This document shows positions 42,395-51,856 of a DNA stretch of 64,000 bases, one piece after another. The translations under genes were made by a program, and so were the position numbers. Position 1 is the first letter of the stretch; each line of letters begins with the position of its first letter. Source of the DNA: CAWGCE01 sp964480915 (GTDB taxonomy: Bacteria > Planctomycetota > Planctomycetia > Pirellulales > Pirellulaceae); NCBI GenBank assembly GCA_964480915.1, contig CAYZRS010000013.1, positions 1 to 64,000 on the forward strand, read 5' to 3'. The notes under the pieces are model-generated. The model made no database searches and was not told where the DNA came from. It saw only the letters and a program-made list of their open reading frames with translations.

Positions 42395-43167
42395 ATTCCT
42401 CACCTAGAAATCTGTGCCGACCAGCCGCTCGAAGGCGTGCCTAGTCGCAGCAGTGCGAAGTTTTTTTCCAAGACAGCTACAAGCGATGAAACCTGCGCGT
42501 TTAGCGTAAATTTGTCATAAAAAGATGCGACGGCGGCAGAAGCCCGAAGCCCTCCATGTCGGCCGCAATCATACTTGAGTATCACTTCGAACCAGCCGCG
42601 CGGCAGTTGGTTCGACATTAGTGACCAGCAACGTCGTCGCTTCCGCGGAGCGATTCAGATTCTTCCCGAGAGGATAACAGCTCGGAAAAAACACCGTCGC
42701 GGATTCCGTCGCAGGTGCACGCGAGAGGCGCCCGATAACCTTGCCAGCACAGCCAATCCAATGATTCGCCCAACTGAGGCTGACCCAAGAGAACTCAAAC
42801 TGGGCCAAGAGCGCCGATATCTGCAAAGCAGATCAACAACTATTTGGGATCTTACTTATCCGATCGGCTATGTCAAGCTGGGAGTCCTCTACCTTTACTT
42901 TTTGATCTATTTTTAGGCCATTTCGGCTCAGTCTGTTGGTGTCATGCCGATATCGCAACTCTGCCGCGACCGCTCCTACGGCAGCCGTTTGCCCCTCCGC
43001 GAGCGTTTCTCTTCACCGCCAAAGGACCGCTAGCGATGGCAGCGGCCGCAAGGTTTCTATCGCCGGCAAATTCACCTTATGTTTTCCAAACTAACTGACC
43101 GATAACCTCATCGATGACCCATTTTACAACAGAGCTACGTGCTCGCATTGAAGCCTCGGGGACCACC
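42395..43167. other. Long divergent intergenic region (rho / thioredoxin-YHS gene)
   Basis: 773 bp with no gene I can support; the frames of 60-115 residues on both strands have no good ribosome site and atypical composition. It is AT-richer than its surroundings around 42820-42920, where promoters for either flank may lie. I see no clear hairpin-plus-T-run or promoter pair. An untranslated rho leader is plausible because rho genes are often autoregulated. Confidence 0.4.
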
Positions 43168-44694
43168 ATGAGTCGATTTCGTTACCGTTCACTGACTTCC
43201 TTACTTGCGATTCTTCTCAGCTCGCTTGTTTGTAATTTCACAGCGGCCGAAGACAAGATGCCATGGGCTCAAAATCTCGCGACCGCTCAGCAACTTGCGG
43301 CCAGTTCGCAGCGATTGCTCATGGTGCACTTCACCTCCGACGATTGCCCGCCGTGTGTCCGCTTGAAGAAGAAAGTCTACAGCCAGGCGACGTTCGTTCA
43401 CAATCTGACGACCGATTTCGTGCCGGTCCAAATCAACGTCACCACGGCGCCCCAAGTTGCGGCACAATTCAACGTCAAATCGTGGCCGACCGACATTGTC
43501 CTCACGCCGTCTGGCCAAGAATTGATGCGCATGACCAGCCCTCAAGATCCAACGCAATACGTATCGACCATGCGGCAGTTGGCTTGGCGATATAAATCGA
43601 TGGCACGCGACGGCACGCAGATAGCTCAAATGAACCAATTTCCCATGAAGTCGCCATCTTCAACCATGCCGCTTGAGCAACAGGAGCTCGGATCGAACAG
43701 TGCCTCGGCTTACCCGGAGCACACATCGCGTCCACCGCCGGTCGATCGATCCCCTTTTGCAAGTTTAAAAGGTCCCAACGCACTGGGGTCGCCATTTGGA
43801 AAAGCTCCCAAGCCGGCGCCTGCCAACAGTGACACCATGGCAGTTGCTGTCCAAATGCAGGCAGCTGCAAACTCGCCGTCTCCCCTGGTCCCTACGGAAA
43901 ATGGAGTCACCCAAGCGGCCTACACCGCCGCAGCACGGGCTCAAACAGAAGCCTTCAACCAAATTGCAGTTCACACCTCCGACGTCAAAGGGGTCGTCGC
44001 TCAGGCCAGCAACCAGTCTTCGCCCGTCAAGGTTGAATCGCAAGTCATCATGAACGAGTTCGCGTCTGGCAGCACGACACCGTCGGCGCCACCGCAACCA
44101 CAACCGCCGCGTGATCAACCGCAACTCACAATTCAACCAGCGCCGCAGGCAGGTCCAGCCGGCAACCTGATGACGAACCAATTCCACCAACCGGTGAACA
44201 ACACTCCACCCGCACTGGTCGCACCGGCGCCGGCGTCTCCACCGTCGGCCATGGCCGATTCCGAGTTCATTCCCTCCAGCAGCCCAAGCCAGACATCCTT
44301 CCAAGCAACAACGGCCCCCATCAAGCCGTCGCTCGCGATGGAGGGATACTGTGCCGTGACTCTGGCGGACAGTAACGAGTGGATCAAAGGAGATCGTCGT
44401 TGGGGCGCCAAGCACCGCGGACGCGTCTTCCTCTTCCATAGCTTGGCCGCTCAACAAAAATTCCTGGCCGACCCGGAGAAATACAGCCCCATTTTGGTCG
44501 GATACGATCCGGTCGCATTGACCAAAACAGGAAACTATCTCGAGGGGAAACGGGAACACGGCATCCGCTACAAAGATCAGATCGTCATGTTCCATTCGGA
44601 AGTCGCATTGGAAGAATTCTCCGAATCGCCACGTGACTACATGCAGGCCGTCTACCAAGTGATGCAACAACAACCGCAGACGATGATGCGGTGA
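43168..44694 (+). CDS. Secreted thioredoxin-fold protein with two C-terminal YHS domains
   Basis: 508 residues from ATG 43168 (GGGGAC upstream); ATG 43114 is an alternative without a ribosome site. The signal peptide ends near NFTAAED. Residues 30-135 are a thioredoxin fold with active site DDCPPCVRLKKK (CPPC) and the cis-Pro segment VKSWPTDIVLTP. A Pro/Gln/Ala-rich linker of about 240 residues follows. The last 110 residues contain YHS-like modules: the first starts GYCAVTLADSNEWIKGD, the second GYDPVALTKTGNYLEGKREHG, each followed by the aromatic FLFHS/VMFHS strand. The second keeps the fold but has Asp where the Cys stands. A periplasmic redox or metal-handling role is inferred. Confidence 0.8.
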   Translation: MSRFRYRSLTSLLAILLSSLVCNFTAAEDKMPWAQNLATAQQLAASSQRLLMVHFTSDDCPPCVRLKKKVYSQATFVHNLTTDFVPVQINVTTAPQVAAQFNVKSWPTDIVLTPSGQELMRMTSPQDPTQYVSTMRQLAWRYKSMARDGTQIAQMNQFPMKSPSSTMPLEQQELGSNSASAYPEHTSRPPPVDRSPFASLKGPNALGSPFGKAPKPAPANSDTMAVAVQMQAAANSPSPLVPTENGVTQAAYTAAARAQTEAFNQIAVHTSDVKGVVAQASNQSSPVKVESQVIMNEFASGSTTPSAPPQPQPPRDQPQLTIQPAPQAGPAGNLMTNQFHQPVNNTPPALVAPAPASPPSAMADSEFIPSSSPSQTSFQATTAPIKPSLAMEGYCAVTLADSNEWIKGDRRWGAKHRGRVFLFHSLAAQQKFLADPEKYSPILVGYDPVALTKTGNYLEGKREHGIRYKDQIVMFHSEVALEEFSESPRDYMQAVYQVMQQQPQTMMR

Positions 44695-44721
44695 CGAACC
44701 AGAAGAGCGGGGTCCGGACGA

Positions 44722-45384
44722 CTAAGCTCGTTTTAGCAGCCGGCGCAAACGATGTACCTCGTGCCTCACCTGATCCAAGTCGGGCTGAACCCCCAGTCCG
44801 CGGTGGTACCACGCGAGCGCATCGGCGGGACGATTTAGTTCCAAACAACAATGCCCGGCGCTGACGAGCGCGTGATACTGATACGGGTTCAGCTTCACCG
44901 CCGCGATGCAATTTTGCAGTGCTCGCGCCACATGCCCCAAATGAAAATTGACGACGGCCAACTCATTGAACGCCTCGCCAAAATTCGGATTGGCATCACA
45001 AAGGTCCATCGCCAAACCAGCAGCCTGGCTCCAGTCCTTCGCAAATACCAGTCGCTTGACAACCTGCAAACGCTGACGCTGCCTGGCACTGCCGGCCATC
45101 ATCCACACGTTGTGGATCGCCTCACGAGCCAACAAACGCACACCACGATCAGAATCCCGCAATAGCGAAGCGACCGTCGTGTTGGAATCGTAATGACCCA
45201 AGAAGCCAAGTGCCATGACGGCAGCTCGACGATCGTCGATCTCGCCGTACATGGCTAATCGATGCAGAGCCGGGATACGATAGGTAGCCCCGACCGCCGA
45301 AATGAACTTGGCCGTGTCCAGATCGCCTAAGTAATTTTTGTAGAGTCGAGCCAAGCAATTTTGGCGCTGTTCGTACGGCTGCAT
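44722..45384 (-). CDS. HEAT/TPR repeat protein
   Basis: 220 residues, no signal peptide. The N-terminal half resembles HEAT repeats (ALHRLAMYGEIDDRRAAVMALGFLG, RDSDRGVRLLAREAIHNVWMM). The C-terminal half has two to three TPR units (NPNFGEAFNELAVVNFHLGHV and QYHALVSAGHCCLELNRPADALAWYHRG). It is probably a cytoplasmic protein-interaction scaffold, of unknown partner. It is convergent with the thioredoxin-YHS gene (27-bp gap) and divergent from the next. Confidence 0.75.
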   Translation of the reverse strand: MQPYEQRQNCLARLYKNYLGDLDTAKFISAVGATYRIPALHRLAMYGEIDDRRAAVMALGFLGHYDSNTTVASLLRDSDRGVRLLAREAIHNVWMMAGSARQRQRLQVVKRLVFAKDWSQAAGLAMDLCDANPNFGEAFNELAVVNFHLGHVARALQNCIAAVKLNPYQYHALVSAGHCCLELNRPADALAWYHRGLGVQPDLDQVRHEVHRLRRLLKRA

Positions 45385-45537
45385 GGAGGGCCGTTCTCCG
45401 ATTCTCGCTGAGCGATGGTTGAACTGATTTAACCTCGAGTTTACTTATCCGCGATCAAATGCTCAATTTGGTAGCAGAGAGTCACGTCCGCATTCCTCGT
45501 TGGCCCCGCATAATCGTTATAATCGGAACAATTTGAC

Positions 45538-46659
45538 ATGCACCGATCGCCGACTTTTCGCTTTGCGACCGTCACCATCTGCCTGCTGCTCTGCAGCCAA
45601 ACCGCGCTGGCACGACAATGGCTGACTGGCACCCAATTCAAGAAAGCGCTGGCGCGACCGGTCGGCGTCACCTGGGCTGACACTCCCATTCGTGAAGCGC
45701 TCAACTCACTTTCTGATGCGCAGCATGTCGCAATTTTCCTTGACCGGCGAGTCGACCCATCGATGCCGATCAGCGCCACCGGTGGCCTGGCCCCTTTCGA
45801 GCAGACGCTCCGCGACGCTTTGCGTCCTTACAAATTGAGCGTCGGCTTCGTTGGCCCGGTCATCTATGTCGGCCCCAAGCAGACGGCAGCGCGGATCGCA
45901 ACCCTGGCCGAATTGCGCAACGAGAAAGCGGCCAAGCTGCCGATCGCGTTGCGTAAACCGTTCCTGCAGCGTTTGAAGCTTGAGTGGGAAGAATTGTCAG
46001 AGCCTTCCGCGATTGTGGCCGGACTGGGCGAGCGAGCCAATCTTGAATTTGGAAATCTCACTGTTATCCCGCACGACGTTTGGCGAGCCAGTGAGCTGCC
46101 GCCGCTCACACTCTCGGAGAGTCTAACACTCGTTCTTGCAGGCTTCAGCATGAACTTCACGATCGATGGCGAGGGAGATGAGCAACAATTCATGGTGACA
46201 CGATTTCCGATTGGTGTCTCAATTGAACGAACGTATCCACTCGGACGCGCGCCCGAAACAAGGCTGGCAGAAATCAAGCAGGAACTGCCGCAAGCGTTTG
46301 TCGAAAAGAAAGGCGCGCGGGTCGTTGTCCGCTCGCTCCTCGAAGACCATTGGCGGCTGGCCGACATGTGGTCCAAAAAGGGAGCATCAACATCGAATGG
46401 AAACTCGAAGTCGACCCAGGTTTACACGTTAAAGGTCGAAAACAAACCGGTGGGAAGAGTGATTGAAATTCTCGCCAACCAGATCGGATGGAGCGTCAAT
46501 TTCGCTGCCGGCTGCGAAACGAGCCTCGATAAGCGAGTTTCGTTCTCGGTCAAAGACGCTTCGGCGGCTGAATTACTGAGCGCAGCCGCGGAGGCAGCGT
46601 CGCTAGTCGCCGAGGTTTCGGGGACCACGGTCGAAGTTTCACCTGAAACAGGCCCCTGA
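45538..46659 (+). CDS. Secreted protein with STN-like domains, function unknown
   Basis: 373 residues from ATG 45538. The signal peptide TVTICLLLCSQTALARQ is clear. Near residues 38-120, VTWADTPIREALNSLSDAQHV, ILDRRVDP-like IFLDRRVDPSMPI and LRDALRPYKLSVGFVGPVIYV match the layout of a secretin/TonB short N-terminal (STN) domain. A second such unit appears near the C-terminus (YTLKVENKPVGRVIEILANQ, VSFSVKDASAAELLSAA). No pore domain or TonB receptor follows, so this is a free-standing periplasmic protein. A TATAAT (45518-45523) lies just upstream, but without a good -35 box. The function is not known. Confidence 0.7.
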   Translation: MHRSPTFRFATVTICLLLCSQTALARQWLTGTQFKKALARPVGVTWADTPIREALNSLSDAQHVAIFLDRRVDPSMPISATGGLAPFEQTLRDALRPYKLSVGFVGPVIYVGPKQTAARIATLAELRNEKAAKLPIALRKPFLQRLKLEWEELSEPSAIVAGLGERANLEFGNLTVIPHDVWRASELPPLTLSESLTLVLAGFSMNFTIDGEGDEQQFMVTRFPIGVSIERTYPLGRAPETRLAEIKQELPQAFVEKKGARVVVRSLLEDHWRLADMWSKKGASTSNGNSKSTQVYTLKVENKPVGRVIEILANQIGWSVNFAAGCETSLDKRVSFSVKDASAAELLSAAAEAASLVAEVSGTTVEVSPETGP

Positions 46660-46896
46660 CTCAGTAGGGTGGGATGTGAGATTCGATACCGTTCTTTTTT
46701 ACAGGAAGCGAGATCTGCCCCTTCAGCATCCGCTTATTCCGCTTATAATCGATACAATCGGCAAATCCCTACTTTGGGCGACTGCCTCGCCATTTCATCT
46801 TCAGGCCTCGCAGATTCAACCGTTTGAATTCCAAGGCTCGTTCGGCTTCATTCACTTGTTCACCTGGCGCCCCGCGCTCAATACAAAGGCTCAAGC

Positions 46897-49800
46897 ATGA
46901 AAAATCGTTTCTCCCGTTGGACTAAAAACCACCGCCGCGTGTTTTCCAGCTCTTTGACGCTGGAAAACCTGGAAGCTCGCCACTTGCTTGCAGCCGACCT
47001 GGGAATCTCTGATCCGTTCGAATTGGACGCGGTCACGTTTGAAGAAGTCTCGCAACGAGCGAGCGAAGAATCATACGTTCCTGGCGAGATCATCGTCGCC
47101 ACTCAGGTCAACGCCTCCAGAGCGGACTCGAATGAGATCGTATCGAGCCTGAATTGGTCTGCTGAGACGGGCGTTGCGACTGCTAAACCGATCAAGACGC
47201 TGCTTACCTATGAGCAGAATGCAAATCAAAGTGTTGCTCTGGTCCACATCGATTTGGGCGAAGGGGCCGATGTAATTTCTGCGATGCAGGAACTCGATGA
47301 GGCCAGCCATGTCCTTTGGAGTTCGCCCAACTTTGTTTTCTCTGGTGATGATCCTCGCGATCTTGTCCCCAACGATGCTCAGTTCGGATCACAGTACCAT
47401 CACCCACTCATTGGAAACGTCGATGCCTGGGACATTACGCTAGGCGATTCGAATATCCTGATCGGCATCACCGACGATGGCGTGGATATTCAACACGAGG
47501 ACCTGGTGTCAGCCGTGTGGACGAATCCCGGCGAGGTTCCCGGCGACGGGATCGACAACGACGGCAATGGCTATGTTGACGATGTCAACGGCTACAATTT
47601 CCTCGACGACAACAACAATCCGGACGCCTTAGCGGGCGATGATCACGGCACGCACGTCGCCGGAATTTCATCAGCAACGATTAACAATTCCATTGGTACG
47701 GTTGGAACTGCTCCAGGTACCACCATCGTGCCGCTGAAATGGTACGACGGTGGCGCCGGCTGGACAGCCGCGGTCGTCGCCGAAACGTTCACCTACGCCG
47801 CCGACAATGGCGTGGATATCGTCAATACGAGCTACAACATGGATGGCTGGGCCAACGACCCGGTCGTGCACGCCGCCTTCGATTACATGTACGACGCGGG
47901 CGTGCTGCACTTTAATTCGGCCGGTAACGGCAGTGCGTTGAACCCGCCACGTCAGGTGTTCGTCGAGTCACTGCTGACGGTCAGCACCGACTCTAGTGAC
48001 ATGAAAGCCGGATCGAGTAACTACGGCATCGGCGTCGACATTTCGGCCCCCGGAAATAGCGTCCTTTCGACCACCCCGAACAACACCTACTCCACGTTCT
48101 CCGGAACCAGTATGGCCGCCCCCAACGCGGCCGGGGCAGCGGCGCTGATTTGGTCGGCCAATCCAAGCTGGTCTCGCGAGCAAGTTGTCGCTCAACTGCT
48201 AGGAACGGCGGAGAACATCGACGCCGTCAACGGCAGTTTCGCTGGATTGATGGGTGCTGGGCGTATCAACACCTTCAATGCGATGACACAGACGCTCGAC
48301 GCGCCACAGATTAAATCCTTTGAAGGTTTACCACCGGATGGCGGCATTCTCACCAGCAACTTGACCGGGTTCGATGTCTCGTTCGATCAAATCATGGATC
48401 CGGCGGCAGTCAACGACACGGCCAGCTACGAACTTCGCAGCGCCGGTTTTGACGGCGTCTTCGATACGGCCGATGACGACCTGATCGGGCTGACGCTTAA
48501 CGATACTTACAAATTGGGTTCCAACAGTTTCCGCGTTGATATTACGTCTGGTAACTTGGGCTTCGGCGAGTATCGCTTGACGCTCTTGGCGGGTGGACTG
48601 CAAAATCCATTCGCCACGCCACTCGACGGCAATGCCGACGGCGTGGGAGGCGATAACTTCGAAACGTTCTTCACGGTCGAGGCGCCGGCCCCTGTAGCGA
48701 TTGCTCCACTCGGATCGCTGATCTACGAGCAGTCGTTCCCTAACTCGATCGATGCGGTCGCCGACACAGACCGTTTTGGCATCGAAATCGATCCAGGACA
48801 AACGCTGACCGTGCTGATTAACGGGGCGGCCGGACTCACACCGACCGTCGAAGTGACCGATCCTGATGGCGTCGTGGTCGCAAACGTCACCGCCACCGGT
48901 AGCGATGCTTTGGCTCAAGTCATTGCCGCGGGCGATGGAGGCGAATTTACCATCACGGTCGGAGGGGCTGCTGACTCGGTCGGCGGTTACGACGTCAGCT
49001 TACTGCTCAATGCGGCCGCAGAAACCGAGGACCTAACCGGCCTCGACAACGATTCGATGGCAACGGCACAGAACATCGATTCCAGCGTCGTAAGCTTAAA
49101 CCAAGACGCGGATCGCTTGGCAATCATCGGCCAACTTCCGTCGTCTGATGGAATTCCAGTCGATGGCGAAGACTTCGAATCGGGTGCGTTTGGCCCCCGA
49201 TGGGCGACCAGCTCATCAGCTCCGCAAGGGCAAATCGATATTACGGGCACCTACGGAACGGCATCCGGCGCTTTGGCGATGGTCATGGCCGTCGGAACGG
49301 ACAGCACCGACAATTTGAATGAAGCCATTTGGACGACCGACCTCACCGGCATCAACAGCCCCACGCTGACGTTCTACCATGCCGAATGGTCCGACGAAGA
49401 AACCTCGCTCCCACAGACATTCACCGGTAGCTTTAACGGCGACGGTGTTTCGATCAGTGACGACGGTGTCAATTGGCATCGAGTCTTCAATCCGACGAGT
49501 CAAGCGGATGGCGAATGGGTGAAGCAGACGATCGATTTGGTGTCAGCTGCCAACGTCGCCGGCATCACGCTTGGTGCGAACTTCCAAGTGAAGTTTCAGC
49601 AATTCGACAACTTCACGCTGACAACGGACGGGCGTGGGTACGACAACATTTCGATCAACGAACCGACGATTGCGGCAGACTGGTATGAGTTCTCGCTGGA
49701 AGATGGTCAAGTCGCAACGGTCGGAGCCACCAACTATGACGGCGCCGGAACGGTCGACCTCGAACTGTTTGACAGTGCCGGCAACCTCGTCGCCAGCGGA

Positions 49801-51321
49801 ACCGGCTCGGACAACGTTGATAGCATTATCAACAAATTCCAGGATACGACGACCGATGGTGTCGCGACGAGCTATTTTGCTCGCCTTAGCGGACAGGATG
49901 CCGGCTACAGTTTGTTGGTAACGCGTGACGCTGAATTCGACACGGAATCGAATGATGACTTGTCACTGCCACAGAATGTGGAGGGAGTTGCCGGTGTCTT
50001 GGGCTATGCTTCGGCGGAAAGCATGGGGGCAGTGGAGCCGGACAATTACGCCGCGGGCACGGTATTGAACGATCTGACTCCAGGCGTCACGCTGTCCAAC
50101 AACCTGGGAGGCAATGTGTTCGCGGCTTCTGCTTCGTTCGCAGCTCCTACGGGCAGCCTTGTGTTGGCTCCCGGAGTCAACAGCGCCGCGGGCTGGTCGG
50201 AAGGTGCCAACGAATTCCGGGCAGACTTTGATCAGCTGACAAGCTTCGTCTCGATCGATGTCGGGTCCGATGACAGTTCGGACGTGGCGTTCCTAAGAGC
50301 CTACTCGTCAAGCGGCACGTTGCTGGAACAAGTGACCAGCGGCTCGGTTTCATCGGGCGCTTCACAAACGATTGCGATTACTCGAAATTCTGCCGATATC
50401 GCGTATGTGATCGCCGCTGGGGTCGGTTCGGATATTACTCCGCTCGACAATCTTGTCTTTGGACAGCCTGGCTCCGATGATGTCTACGCGACGACTGCCG
50501 TCGCCGGCGACGTCCTCGACTTTGCAGCAAATCTACCGGCGGGTGGACCGCTGCTGTTTGAGAACGAATTGGCGGGAGCGACTGGCAGCAATTTGCTGAT
50601 GGAGCTTCTCGACCCAAGCGGCGCGGTTGTCACAACCGATAGCACGACCATTTCCCACACCGCGGCGATGTCTGGCGAATACCTGTTGCGCGTTTCTGCG
50701 GTCGATTCGCGAGGCGAGTATTTCATCTCCTTCGGCGAATCGGGTACGGTTGTCGATGGCGACTTCAACGATGACGGTGATTACGACTGCGATGATATCG
50801 ACATGTTGGTCGCTGCGATTGCCAACGGCTCGAGTGATCTGGCGTTCGATCTTTCCAGCGATGGCGCGCTGTCAACGGTCGACATTGATCTGTGGTTGGC
50901 CGAAGCAGGAGCCATCAATTTGCCATCAGGTAACGCCTATCAATACGGCGATGCGAATTTGGACGGCACCGTCAACGGCAACGATTTCTTGGTTTGGAAT
51001 CAGTTTAAATTCCAACAGACCGGAACATGGTGCCAAGGTGATTTTAACGCCGACGGCGAAACCGACGGTAACGACTTCCTCATCTGGAATGCGAACAAAT
51101 TCACATCCGCACGGGTGGCGCCAGCGGAGATCCTGAACGAAACAGCGCAGGCCGATCAGGCCCAACCTGTTGTCATCAACGAACGATCGCAGCGGGCTCA
51201 GACGCCACTCCATTCGCGATTTGAAGTCTCTTCGTTCGCCACTTCAGATCGCAGCCGAAACGTCGAGGAGGCAAGCGAAGAGCGAGAATCGAAGATCGAT
51301 CTACTCTTCGCAACGCTCTAA
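46897..51321 (+). CDS. Giant secreted subtilase (S8) with PPC-like and dockerin domains
   Basis: 1474 residues. The N-terminus has basic residues, then SSLTLENLEARHLLAAD, a LEPR-XLL-type motif that marks large planctomycete extracellular proteins. A propeptide (about 60-145) is followed by the S8 catalytic domain: Asp193 in GITDDGVD, His250 in DDHGTHVAGI and Ser405 in FSGTSMAAPN, all intact. Then come beta-rich modules: an Ig-like region from about 470, PPC-like units with WYEFSLEDGQ and DTESNDDLS, and a jelly-roll-like section near 760-900. The last 130 residues hold EF-hand-type dockerin repeats (GDANLDGTVNGNDFLVWN, GDFNADGETDGNDFLIWN). The product is a Ca-binding, surface-located serine protease, or an inactive relative if maturation fails. 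Confidence 0.92.
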   Translation: MKNRFSRWTKNHRRVFSSSLTLENLEARHLLAADLGISDPFELDAVTFEEVSQRASEESYVPGEIIVATQVNASRADSNEIVSSLNWSAETGVATAKPIKTLLTYEQNANQSVALVHIDLGEGADVISAMQELDEASHVLWSSPNFVFSGDDPRDLVPNDAQFGSQYHHPLIGNVDAWDITLGDSNILIGITDDGVDIQHEDLVSAVWTNPGEVPGDGIDNDGNGYVDDVNGYNFLDDNNNPDALAGDDHGTHVAGISSATINNSIGTVGTAPGTTIVPLKWYDGGAGWTAAVVAETFTYAADNGVDIVNTSYNMDGWANDPVVHAAFDYMYDAGVLHFNSAGNGSALNPPRQVFVESLLTVSTDSSDMKAGSSNYGIGVDISAPGNSVLSTTPNNTYSTFSGTSMAAPNAAGAAALIWSANPSWSREQVVAQLLGTAENIDAVNGSFAGLMGAGRINTFNAMTQTLDAPQIKSFEGLPPDGGILTSNLTGFDVSFDQIMDPAAVNDTASYELRSAGFDGVFDTADDDLIGLTLNDTYKLGSNSFRVDITSGNLGFGEYRLTLLAGGLQNPFATPLDGNADGVGGDNFETFFTVEAPAPVAIAPLGSLIYEQSFPNSIDAVADTDRFGIEIDPGQTLTVLINGAAGLTPTVEVTDPDGVVVANVTATGSDALAQVIAAGDGGEFTITVGGAADSVGGYDVSLLLNAAAETEDLTGLDNDSMATAQNIDSSVVSLNQDADRLAIIGQLPSSDGIPVDGEDFESGAFGPRWATSSSAPQGQIDITGTYGTASGALAMVMAVGTDSTDNLNEAIWTTDLTGINSPTLTFYHAEWSDEETSLPQTFTGSFNGDGVSISDDGVNWHRVFNPTSQADGEWVKQTIDLVSAANVAGITLGANFQVKFQQFDNFTLTTDGRGYDNISINEPTIAADWYEFSLEDGQVATVGATNYDGAGTVDLELFDSAGNLVASGTGSDNVDSIINKFQDTTTDGVATSYFARLSGQDAGYSLLVTRDAEFDTESNDDLSLPQNVEGVAGVLGYASAESMGAVEPDNYAAGTVLNDLTPGVTLSNNLGGNVFAASASFAAPTGSLVLAPGVNSAAGWSEGANEFRADFDQLTSFVSIDVGSDDSSDVAFLRAYSSSGTLLEQVTSGSVSSGASQTIAITRNSADIAYVIAAGVGSDITPLDNLVFGQPGSDDVYATTAVAGDVLDFAANLPAGGPLLFENELAGATGSNLLMELLDPSGAVVTTDSTTISHTAAMSGEYLLRVSAVDSRGEYFISFGESGTVVDGDFNDDGDYDCDDIDMLVAAIANGSSDLAFDLSSDGALSTVDIDLWLAEAGAINLPSGNAYQYGDANLDGTVNGNDFLVWNQFKFQQTGTWCQGDFNADGETDGNDFLIWNANKFTSARVAPAEILNETAQADQAQPVVINERSQRAQTPLHSRFEVSSFATSDRSRNVEEASEERESKIDLLFATL

Positions 51322-51355
51322 ACCTTCGATCGAAGAATGAGGGATCAACAAAAAT

Positions 51356-51394
51356 AGACCGACCACCGAATTCGGTGGTCGGTCTTAATTTTTC
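51356..51394 (+). terminator. Perfect 15-bp palindromic terminator
   Basis: AGACCGACCACCGAA (51356-51370) and its exact reverse complement (51371-51385) form a loopless palindrome, followed by TAATTTTTC. It lies 34 bp after the subtilase stop. Being symmetrical it could act in both directions. Confidence 0.8.
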
Positions 51395-51511
51395 ACTTTG
51401 TCTTGGATTGTCCTGGTGAGTCGAACCATTCCGAACGGACCGGCATCGCTGCGGGAGTCCCCAGCAACAACTCGCCTCAAGCACGAACTCGTTCGCCGGA
51501 CGAAATGATGA

Positions 51512-51715
51512 CTACTCAGAATCGTCGTCGCGATAAGTACGACGATCTTCCGGATGCCACAAAGGCTGACCGGTGCTCAATCTTTCGGCCAAGACGTCGA
51601 GCTTATCATTAGTGCCGGGCAACGCTCCTGTGCGTTGAAAATTTCGACCGCCGCTCTCTGCTGGTTCAAAATCCCAAATACCTTGCTGGATAGCTTCGAT
51701 AACGGAACTAGGCAC
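51512..51715 (-). CDS. Small acidic hypothetical protein, 67 residues
   Basis: Starts at GTG 51715, six bases after GAGGAG; a TTG at 51739 would bury that site. The sequence begins MPSSVIEAIQQGIWDFEPAE and ends PLWHPEDRRTYRDDDSE, with a conserved-looking centre LPGTNDKLDVLAERLSTGQ. It is acidic and has no signal peptide or Cys. The pattern WDFEP...LPGT.KL..LA.RL..G.PLWHPEDR looks like a small family that I believe occurs in planctomycetes, but the function is unknown. It stands alone between the subtilase terminator and mfnB. Confidence 0.6.
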   Translation of the reverse strand: MPSSVIEAIQQGIWDFEPAESGGRNFQRTGALPGTNDKLDVLAERLSTGQPLWHPEDRRTYRDDDSE

Positions 51716-51856
51716 GGTTTTCTCCTCAACCTTGTCCAACTTGATTGTCTCTATTTGCCGTGAAGCAAACTTCCTGTTTAGGAAAGAGTATCAATGTGCA
51801 TTGCAGCAAAGTCAAGCAACTGCTCCAGTTTTCGGCAAAAAGTTGTCTGCACGATT

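Noticed and set aside
42400..43098. Several 60-115 residue frames in the rho upstream region
   Set aside because: They overlap each other on both strands, lack ribosome sites and have no coding-like composition; treated as non-coding.
43765..44673. 302-residue minus-strand frame opposite the thioredoxin-YHS gene
   Set aside because: Composition is the complement of the Pro/Gln-rich linker (Cys/Arg/Trp-rich) with no motif; the opposite strand has signal peptide, CPPC and YHS motifs.
46676..46900. 74-residue frame directly before the giant subtilase
   Set aside because: No ribosome site, no family likeness, and it overlaps the subtilase ATG by four bases only by chance. A TATAAT at 46744-46749 lies inside but lacks a good -35 box.
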